Assembly (NCBI RefSeq): GCF_014655295.1
Contig: NZ_BNBI01000003.1
Coordinates: 1-64,000 of the forward strand
Direction: 5' to 3'
From: Streptomyces fumanus
Lineage (GTDB): Bacteria; Actinomycetota; Actinomycetes; Streptomycetales; Streptomycetaceae
Length of the DNA stretch: 64,000 bases
Part shown: one piece after another, positions 36,664 to 43,418 of the stretch
Layout: each line of letters opens with the position of its first letter
Numbering within the stretch: the first letter of the stretch is position 1
Position numbers and translations under genes: made by a program
The notes under the pieces: generated by a model
What the model saw: only the letters and a program-made list of their open reading frames with translations
What the model was told of the DNA's origin: nothing
The model's database searches: none

Positions 36664-36780
36664 ATGGCCCTCACGCACCGGACTTCGGTTCCCCGGACCG
36701 ACGACTGGTCTCATGAATCATCGGTGAAGGCAGATGTGTCACCGGCCTGGCTCGCGGTGAGAACGAACACCAAGGACTGA
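36664..36780 (+). CDS. Small ORF (38 residues) directly behind the NACHT gene
   Basis: ATG 36664 is preceded by GAGGAGG 8 nt upstream, an unusually good ribosome binding site that overlaps the NACHT stop codon region. The product has a polar N-terminal half (TDDWSHESSVKAD) and no membrane segment. No family is recognised. The strong RBS and 13-nt distance to the NACHT stop argue for co-translation with it. Confidence 0.45.
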   Translation: MALTHRTSVPRTDDWSHESSVKADVSPAWLAVRTNTKD

Positions 36781-36968
36781 CAGCCGAGGCGGGCTTGGCA
36801 GTTGGGCTGGGTGGGAGGCAGAATCCCGCAAGTATCGAGTCACGGCGCGGTGGCTCTTGACGACGCCCCCACTACGCGAATCGAAGCTGAAGGTCTGTTC
36901 AGGGATTCACGGCTTCCGCACAGGGGTAACAGCGACACTGTCTCAGAGACAACGCGAAAGGTGCGCTC

Positions 36969-38063
36969 ATGGCTGACTCCGCGGGACAAACGCACGGTAA
37001 GAATGGCGCCCGAGAGGTGGACCTGGAGTCGGGAGTGCCACAGCGCGCACCCTCGACCGGCGGAGAGAGTAAGCTCTGGGACATCGCCAAGAAAGTCACT
37101 CTTACGGCCACCATGGGCTCGATTTCCATCGGTTACGGGCTGAGCAACCGAGAGATTCGCGCCCTTGGATTCGGACTCCTCGCTGCCTACAACGGGGAAA
37201 AGGCAGCGGAGAGTTGGCCGGACCGTGAGGCAGCCGCACCGAACTTCGCCACTGCCCTCGGTACCATGGTGTGGGCGGCCGGAACGGGAACGGGCAACAA
37301 GGTCGCGTCCACCGTGGGGCCCGCTGTCAATGCCGCGGCGAATGCCGTCTCTGCTGCACTGAAATTCAGACGGGGCGACACAGCGGGCGGGGCCAGGGAT
37401 TTGGTCGATTTCTCCGAGATGGCCGCGTTTGTGGGTGCGGGTATCACGCAGGCCCCGGCAGCGCGCGCCGTCGCCTTCTCAGCCACAGCAGTGGGATTCG
37501 CCGCCGATGCGTGGAAGGAAGACGCAGCCTTCTACGGGCATGCAGTTGGCGCAGCCCTATGGGCAGCCGGGGCCGGGATGCGGAACGATTACGTACAGGC
37601 TGCCGGAGCAGGGGGTGTGGCTCTCGCAGAACTCGGACGACTCGTCTACCCGTACCTCGCGCCACGCACTCAGGACTCCTCGCCGGAAGCAGCTCCGGAA
37701 CATCCGCTTGCCGCACTGACGGCCCGGCAGGAGACGACTCCCACCGCGGTGGCCGTACCCGCTCAGGTTCCCGGCACCGCCGTCGCGGAAGTGGCGAACC
37801 GACCGCTGCCGTCCGGCCCGACCGCGGAGCCGACGAACGCCCAGTACGCTGCGCCCCACCCGGTCCAGGGAACGGCGTCTCTGTTTCTCCCCAGCCCACC
37901 CGCAGCGTCGTACGCCGACGACGCGCCCCCCAGCACCAGGATGAGGTCGCTGTCGGCTCCCGCCGGCTTCCGCTCCGCATCCGAAAGGACGGCTGCCCCG
38001 GCCTCGCTGACTCGCTCGCAGTCTGCCCAGGACCTGCGTTCACCTTCTGCTCGTCGTCGCTGA
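36969..38063 (+). CDS. Hypothetical protein with internal duplication and Pro/Ser-rich tail
   Basis: 364 residues, not recognised. Residues about 64-125 and 166-225 look like two copies of one unit: each has RA(L/V)xF, later W-x2-(R/K)-E-x-AA, then an (L/V)GxxxWAAGxGxxN core, so the protein seems to have arisen by tandem duplication of an Ala/Gly-rich helical repeat. From about 233 on it is disordered, rich in Pro, Ala, Thr and Ser and ends SARRR. The gene is less GC-rich and uses rarer codons than its neighbours, suggesting recent acquisition. GAAAGG upstream of ATG is a fair RBS. It lies between the NACHT gene and tap. Confidence 0.7.
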   Translation: MADSAGQTHGKNGAREVDLESGVPQRAPSTGGESKLWDIAKKVTLTATMGSISIGYGLSNREIRALGFGLLAAYNGEKAAESWPDREAAAPNFATALGTMVWAAGTGTGNKVASTVGPAVNAAANAVSAALKFRRGDTAGGARDLVDFSEMAAFVGAGITQAPAARAVAFSATAVGFAADAWKEDAAFYGHAVGAALWAAGAGMRNDYVQAAGAGGVALAELGRLVYPYLAPRTQDSSPEAAPEHPLAALTARQETTPTAVAVPAQVPGTAVAEVANRPLPSGPTAEPTNAQYAAPHPVQGTASLFLPSPPAASYADDAPPSTRMRSLSAPAGFRSASERTAAPASLTRSQSAQDLRSPSARRR

Positions 38064-38094
38064 CCCGCGAGATCTCGCTCCTGAGGCGGGCAAC

Positions 38095-38122
38095 TGGGTG
38101 CTGCTGGGACGAGCAGCACCCA
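38095..38122 (+). terminator. Terminator hairpin between the hypothetical gene and tap
   Basis: TGGGTGCTGCT (38095-38105) pairs with AGCAGCACCCA (38112-38122) around a 6-nt loop: an 11-bp perfect stem, 31 nt after the upstream stop. Confidence 0.7.
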
Positions 38123-38146
38123 GCAGCCCCGCACGCCGTTCGCACG

Positions 38147-38184
38147 CGGAACGTACGGTGCATGCACGCGAACCGTACGTTCCG
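38147..38184. promoter_or_regulatory. Perfect 13-bp-arm inverted repeat upstream of tap (operator candidate)
   Basis: CGGAACGTACGGT (38147-38159) and ACCGTACGTTCCG (38172-38184) are perfect inverted copies separated by 12 bp that include a GCATGC core. It ends 32 nt before the tap start, so it overlaps the expected promoter. The helix-turn-helix at the Tap N-terminus makes autoregulation the simplest reading. Confidence 0.6.
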
Positions 38185-38216
38185 TGGGATAGGGTCCGGG
38201 CGGGAGGAGGTGCTCC

Positions 38217-40415
38217 ATGTCCGAGTTGTTCGACGCCGTCGACGCGCTGGTCGCGTCGCGCTCTCCGCTGCCGCCGGTGGAGGAGCGCAAGCGGCTGCGT
38301 ACCGCGCACGGTCTGACGCTGGACGAAGTCGCCGCCGCGCTGAAGGTGCGGCGGGCCACGGTGTCCGGCTGGGAGTCGGTGAAGAAGCCGACCGAGCCAC
38401 GCGGGCCCGAACGGGAGGCGTACGCGCGGCTCTTGAACAAGCTCGCGGAGCTCTACCCCGCGCCCGCCGTCAACCCGGATCCGGCGCCCGCCCCGGAGGA
38501 GCGCACTGCGCCAGCGGACCGGGCCACGGCCCGGCCCGAGACCACTCAGCCCCACGCCGCTCCCGCCCCCGCAACCGCTCCCGCCGCCGCTGAGCCGGCC
38601 GCCGCGCGCCCGGTGCGTACCGCCAGGAGCGCGTCGACGTCGCGCCGCCCCGGTGCGAGCAAGGCGGCCCCGGCGGGCGGCACCGACCCGCGCTTCGCCA
38701 ACGGTCCGCTCGCGGTCGTCGACGTCGGCGAGGACGGCCAGGTCCTCGCGTACTGCGTCGGCGGCCTGGTCCTGGACGTGCCCGCCAAGAGCCTCCCGGC
38801 CCTGGTCGACTGGACGCTGAAGGAGGCGAAGCTGGGGCAGCCGAAGCTGTCCGGTCCCGGCAAGGACGCCGACCCGCTCCTCGTCCTCACCGAAGCCGCC
38901 CTCGCGCGCTACGGCCTGCCCGCCGCCCTCACCGACGAGGAGCGGCTCGCCGGACGGCTCCCGCAGAATCACAAGGTCGTCAAGGAGTTGGCGCGGGCGG
39001 AGTGGAAGCTGACGAAGCGCGGGTTCGGGCCGTGGGCACGGATCTACCGCCCCGCGACCGGCGCGGAGCGGAGCTGCGTGCAGTTGTGCATCCCCTCCTG
39101 GCACGCGCTGGACACCCGGCACTGGGGCGGAGCCGGACAGCTCCCGCCGGCGGAACTCGCCCGTGTGCTGGGCGTGTACGCCTCCCGGGTGATGACGCCA
39201 CGCGGCTCCACCGCCGTCACCGGCCTGGAGCTGATGACCGCGCTGCACCCGCCGACCCGCGCCTCCGAACCGGACGCCGACGGCACGCGGCACTCCGAAC
39301 ATAACCCCGGCTCGCTGGGCAAGGACCCGGTGGACCCGGCGCCGTGCGAGGCCCCCGACGGCCACCCGCTGCTGGCGGACCTGCCGCGCTTCCACGTCCG
39401 TGGCCCGGGCGAGAAGCTGTTCGAGGAGGCGTACGACTGGGCGCGGCCGATGACGGACGCCGAGTGCACCCTGCGGTACCTGGTCGGCATCGACGTGAAC
39501 ATGGCCTTCGCCGCCGGGGCCAACGGCCTGGTGGTCGGCCTCGGCGCCCCCACCCGCGTCAGGAAACCCGCGTTCGACCCGAAGCTGCCCGGCTCATGGC
39601 TGGTCGACCTGTCCCACGTCGACCTGTCGCGGGTGAAGGCCGGCAAGGAGTGGGTGGAGCTCGACGGCGACCTGCTGCCCAGCCCCTTCACGCCGGGGGG
39701 CGACCGCCCCGAGGGCCCGGCCTGGTACGCGACGCCGACCGTGGCGTACGCGGTGGAACTGGGCTACGAGGTGCGACCGGTCGAGGCGTACGTCCGGTAC
39801 GAGAACGGGCGCTACCTGGACGGCTGGTACCAGCGGCTGCGCGACGCCTACCTGGCCACGATGGCCGACCTCGGGGTGCACCCGGACATGGCGCCGGCCG
39901 ACTTCCTCAAGGCCATGGACGGCAGCAAGGAGCGCGATCCGGAGCTGGCGATCGTCGTCTCGGCGATCAAGGCGACCGTCAAGGGCGGCCTGGGCAAGCT
40001 CCGCGAACGTCCGCGCGGCGAGGGCTGGCGGCCCGGCGAGCCGTGGCGCGCCCTGTCCCGCCCCACCTGGCGGCCGGACATCCGCGCGGCGGTCATCTCC
40101 CGCACACGTGTCAACCTGCACCGCAAGATCGTCAAGCATGCGGCGGTCACCGGGCAGTACCCGGTCGCGATCCTGTCCGACTGCGTCGTCTACGCCTCGC
40201 CCGGGCCGAGCCCGCTGGACTTCCTGCCCTACCGGGACGGCAAGCCGCTGCCCGGCGGCTTCAAGCTCGGCATCAACCCGGGCCTGGTCAAGCACGAGGG
40301 CACCCAGAGCGTCCTGTGGGGCGAGGAGGTCCGGGAACGGTTCGACGCGCCGGAACTCAACCTCGCCCGGTACATCAAGGACGGCACGGTCACCGACGCC
40401 GACAACGGCGAGTAG
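38217..40415 (+). CDS. tap: Telomere-associated protein Tap
   Basis: 732 residues, the usual length of Streptomyces Tap, and immediately followed by tpg. N-terminal Cro/C1-type helix-turn-helix (about 37-60, TLDEVAAALKVRRATVSGWE), a Pro/Ala-rich linker (about 82-155), then the large conserved Tap body. Tap is known to bind the 3' overhang of replicated linear ends and to bring the terminal protein Tpg to it for end patching. The ATG at 38217 has GGAGGAGG upstream. Presence of both genes indicates a linear replicon and usually a near-telomere location. Transcription is probably controlled through the 13-bp inverted repeat upstream. Confidence 0.93.
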   Translation: MSELFDAVDALVASRSPLPPVEERKRLRTAHGLTLDEVAAALKVRRATVSGWESVKKPTEPRGPEREAYARLLNKLAELYPAPAVNPDPAPAPEERTAPADRATARPETTQPHAAPAPATAPAAAEPAAARPVRTARSASTSRRPGASKAAPAGGTDPRFANGPLAVVDVGEDGQVLAYCVGGLVLDVPAKSLPALVDWTLKEAKLGQPKLSGPGKDADPLLVLTEAALARYGLPAALTDEERLAGRLPQNHKVVKELARAEWKLTKRGFGPWARIYRPATGAERSCVQLCIPSWHALDTRHWGGAGQLPPAELARVLGVYASRVMTPRGSTAVTGLELMTALHPPTRASEPDADGTRHSEHNPGSLGKDPVDPAPCEAPDGHPLLADLPRFHVRGPGEKLFEEAYDWARPMTDAECTLRYLVGIDVNMAFAAGANGLVVGLGAPTRVRKPAFDPKLPGSWLVDLSHVDLSRVKAGKEWVELDGDLLPSPFTPGGDRPEGPAWYATPTVAYAVELGYEVRPVEAYVRYENGRYLDGWYQRLRDAYLATMADLGVHPDMAPADFLKAMDGSKERDPELAIVVSAIKATVKGGLGKLRERPRGEGWRPGEPWRALSRPTWRPDIRAAVISRTRVNLHRKIVKHAAVTGQYPVAILSDCVVYASPGPSPLDFLPYRDGKPLPGGFKLGINPGLVKHEGTQSVLWGEEVRERFDAPELNLARYIKDGTVTDADNGE

Positions 40416-40427
40416 GGGGGAGCGGCG

Positions 40428-40985
40428 GTGAGCCTGTTCGGTGAGGGTCTGGAGGCCGCGGTGCAAAAGGCGTTCACCCGCCCGGCACCCAAGACGGCGC
40501 CCGCCCGGATGCGGTATCTGGTCAAGCAGTTGAAGACCACCAAAGCGGTCGCGCAGACGCTCGGCGTCTCCCAGCGCACCGTCGAACGTTACGTGAAGAA
40601 CCAGATCAGGACACCGCGGCCCGAGCTGGCCGCGCGCCTGGAGCGCGAGGTGACCCGGCGGTGGCAGCCGCAGGTGCGGGCCAGGGCCAGGCAGCGGGCG
40701 GCGACGACCGACGGCATCGTCATCGACACCCGCGCCCGCATCGGCTACACCGCACCGATCGGCACGACCGACGACGCCCGGCTGCGGCACGTGACCATCG
40801 CGCTCCCCCCGCGGTACGCCGCCCGCCTCTTCGACGCCCAGCAGGCCGGCGCGGGCGACCGGCAACTCCAGCAGATCGCCGCCGAGGGCCTCAAGGAGGT
40901 GTACTTCCAGGACGGCGGCCGCCGCGCCGGCTCACTGGAGGAGATCCGCTTCACCGACATCGAGCACATCGAGTTCGAGCTGTAG
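40428..40985 (+). CDS. tpg: Terminal protein Tpg of linear replicon
   Basis: 185 residues, the family length. It has the helix-turn-helix VAQTLGVSQRTVERYV (about 41-56), a basic segment, and the IDTRARIGYTAPIGTTDDAR region (100-118). Tpg primes end patching by accepting the first deoxynucleotide on a Thr, reported as Thr114 in studied Streptomyces proteins; residue 114 here is Thr. The start is GTG 40428 with GGGGGGAG upstream, 12 nt after the tap stop, so the two are one operon. Confidence 0.95.
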   Translation: MSLFGEGLEAAVQKAFTRPAPKTAPARMRYLVKQLKTTKAVAQTLGVSQRTVERYVKNQIRTPRPELAARLEREVTRRWQPQVRARARQRAATTDGIVIDTRARIGYTAPIGTTDDARLRHVTIALPPRYAARLFDAQQAGAGDRQLQQIAAEGLKEVYFQDGGRRAGSLEEIRFTDIEHIEFEL

Positions 40986-41077
40986 CGGCCACGCGTCGAG
41001 TACGGCGTCTTCCGGACCGGTGAGCCGAAGCACGGTAGATGTCGTGTCGCCTAGGCAGTCTTGTTGTCACCTGGGAT

Positions 41078-41198
41078 CTGAGCATGCCGTCGGCCGGGTG
41101 TCAGTCGACTGACGGAGGCTGCCGGCACGGCCGCCGAGCCATTCTCGTGGAGACATCGCAACCGCCCGGAACCCGGGCGAGACCACGAGGAACAGACC
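41078..41198 (+). repeat. Leader repeat copy A (with 46218-46338), upstream of the aldehyde dehydrogenase gene
   Basis: 121 bp matching the segment before the 46339 gene without gaps, with 6 mismatches, ending exactly at the start codon in both. It contains the 14-bp palindrome GTCAGTCGACTGAC (41100-41113) and a predicted RNA fold: CTCGTGG (41144-41150) pairs with CCACGAG (41183-41189), enclosing the hairpin CGCCCGG (41163-41169) / CCGGGCG (41173-41179). The ribosome binding site (ACGAGGA) lies in the 3' arm of the outer stem, so translation could be gated. Confidence 0.85.
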
Positions 41199-42656
41199 AT
41201 GAACACCATCGCGCAGCACTGGATCGACGGACAGTGGACCGGCTCCGGTTCGGTCCTGGAATCGATCAACCCGGCCGACGGCACCGTCGTCGGCTCGTTC
41301 TACGACGGTGGCGAGGCGGAGGCCGCGGCCGCCGTGGACGCCGCCGCCGCCGCGTTCACGGCCACCGCATGGGCGCGCACTCCCTCGCTCCGGGCGACCG
41401 CACTCGGCCGGCTGGCCGACGCCCTCGAGGCCCGGGTGCCCGAGGTCGCGGCCATGCTGTCCCGGGAGAACGGCAAGCTGCTGGGTGAGACCACGTGGGA
41501 GGTCAGCGGCGCGGTCGGGTGGCTGCGGTACGCGGCGGCCTCTGTGCGCACCCAGACCGCCGGGCGCGCCGCCGAGACGGCACCCGGCCAGTACACCCAC
41601 TCGGTGCCCGAGCCGCTCGGTGTCGCCGGGATCATCTCTCCCTGGAACTCCCCCATCATGCTGACCGTGCGGGCACTGGGCCCGGCGCTGGCCGCCGGGT
41701 GCACCGCCGTGGTCAAGCTCCCGGCTCAGACGGCGCTGACCAACGAGCTCTTCGCGCAGGTCCTGGCCTCGGTCCCGGAGATCCCGGCGGGTGTGGTCAG
41801 CGTGTTCACCGAGTCCGGCAACACCGGGGCCCCGTTCCTGGTCTCCTCGGACAAGGTCGACGTGATCAACTACACCGGCAGTACGCCGGTCGGGCGCCGT
41901 ATCGCGGCCGCGGCCTCCACCACGCTCAAGCGGCTCGGTCTGGAACTGGGCGGCAAGGCGCCGATGGTGATCTTTCCCGACGCCGATCTGGACATGGTGA
42001 TCCCGACTGTCGTGCAGTCGCTGGTGCTGATGAACGGGCAGTTCTGCTGCACCGGCTCCCGTGTACTGGTGCACCGGGACATCGCCGACCAGGTGCGCAC
42101 CCGGCTCACGAGCGCGCTCGCGCAGGTGCGGCTCGGGTCGGGCGACGACGAGAAGGCCCAGCTCGGCCCGGTGATCGACCGGGCGTCCGCCCAGCGGGTG
42201 GACGCGATCGTCGAGGAGGCCGCCTCGTACGGCACGGTGCTGCTGCGCGGCGGTGTGGTCACCGACGGCCCGCTGGCCGCCGGGGCGTTCTACCGGCCGA
42301 GCCTGATCGAGGTGGACCGCACCGACGTCCGGATCGTGCAGGAAGAGGTCTTCGGTCCGGTCCAGACGTTCGAGGTCTTCGACGACGAGGACGACGCCGT
42401 GACCAAGGCGAACGCCACCATCTACGGCCTGGCCGCCTCGGTGTTCAGCTCGGACTCGATGAAGGCCCGCCGGATCGCCCGGCGCATCCGCACCGGCACG
42501 GTATGGATCAACACCTGGGGAGCCATCAGCGAGGACTTCGAGGAGGGCGGCGTCAAGGGCAGCGGTTACGGCTACCTGTGCGGCCCGCGGGCGATCGAGG
42601 AGTTCCAGGCTCTCAAGGTGTACGTGGAGCAGGACCACACCCAGTCCGCTCACTGA
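41199..42656 (+). CDS. Aldehyde dehydrogenase (NAD(P)+-dependent)
   Basis: 485 residues of the ALDH superfamily. Conserved points: SPWNSPIM, the cofactor-binding VINYTGSTPVG, the catalytic Glu in LELGGKAP, the nucleophile Cys in GQFCCTGSR, and EEVFGPV near the C-terminus. It would oxidise an aldehyde to the acid in the cytoplasm; the substrate is unknown. Its leader is a near-identical copy of the leader of the alpha/beta-hydrolase gene at 46339, suggesting shared regulation, possibly with the LAL regulator lying between them. Confidence 0.95.
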   Translation: MNTIAQHWIDGQWTGSGSVLESINPADGTVVGSFYDGGEAEAAAAVDAAAAAFTATAWARTPSLRATALGRLADALEARVPEVAAMLSRENGKLLGETTWEVSGAVGWLRYAAASVRTQTAGRAAETAPGQYTHSVPEPLGVAGIISPWNSPIMLTVRALGPALAAGCTAVVKLPAQTALTNELFAQVLASVPEIPAGVVSVFTESGNTGAPFLVSSDKVDVINYTGSTPVGRRIAAAASTTLKRLGLELGGKAPMVIFPDADLDMVIPTVVQSLVLMNGQFCCTGSRVLVHRDIADQVRTRLTSALAQVRLGSGDDEKAQLGPVIDRASAQRVDAIVEEAASYGTVLLRGGVVTDGPLAAGAFYRPSLIEVDRTDVRIVQEEVFGPVQTFEVFDDEDDAVTKANATIYGLAASVFSSDSMKARRIARRIRTGTVWINTWGAISEDFEEGGVKGSGYGYLCGPRAIEEFQALKVYVEQDHTQSAH

Positions 42657-42721
42657 TCCTCCCGTAACTCGTCACCAGGGCACGGGGGTTCCGTCTGCAC
42701 CGGGCAGCGGGAGGAGGCGGT

Positions 42722-43245
42722 ATGGCACGGCAGGAGCTGGCCCGATACCTGCGCAAGCGCCGGGCGGCCCTGCGGCCGCACGAGATCGGCCTGGCGGAGA
42801 CGGGCACCGCCCGCCGCACACCGGGTCTGCGCCGCGAAGAGGTGGCGGAGCTCGCCCACATGTCGGTCGACTACTACACGCGGCTGGAGCAGGCCCGGGG
42901 ACCGCGGCCGTCGGCCCGGATCCTGGACGCGTTGGCCCGCGCGCTGCGGCTCGCGCCGGCCGAGCGCAGCCACCTGTTCCGCCTGGCGGGTTCGAGCGCG
43001 CCGCCCGGCACCAGCGCCGTGCGGTGGGTCCGCCCGCACGTGGCCCGGATGCTGGAGCGGCTGCCGGAGACCGGCGCCATCGTCACTGACGCGGCGTACC
43101 ACGTCGTCGCCTGGAACCCCCTGGCCAGGCACTGTTCGGCGGCGACCTCGGAGACGGGACGGCGAACCTGGCCCGCCGCCGCTTCCTGGGCCGGGGGCGG
43201 ACGTACGAGAGTTCCAGCGCCGAGGAAGCCGGGCAAGCAACCTGA
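42722..43245 (+). pseudogene. Frameshifted and truncated MmyB-like XRE regulator
   Basis: The N-terminal helix-turn-helix (LRREEVAELAHMSVDYYTRLEQ) and the start of the MmyB sensor domain (TDAAYHVVAWNPLAR) are intact to about 43128. The expected continuation (ALFGGDLGDGTANLARRRF) is found in the next frame, so one base is missing in the AGGC at 43127-43130. In that frame a TGA comes at 43243-43245, leaving about 174 residues, whereas MmyB-like proteins are about 270-290, so the C-terminal third is also gone. The frame that happens to continue to 43528 has no family similarity. A sequencing error could explain the shift but not the truncation. Confidence 0.8.
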
Positions 43246-43418
43246 GATGCCGAGGCATGATCTTCGTCCGGGAGCCGGGGGTGTCGGCGAAGCGGATGGC
43301 TTCGGGCTCCGTTTGCCGGTGGGTGCGATGATTGCTGGTCAGTGCGTGGCTGGTGGTTCGACTGCCTCGCGGGGCATAGCGAGGGACACGGCGGATGTGG
43401 GCGAAGTCGAGGACAGAC

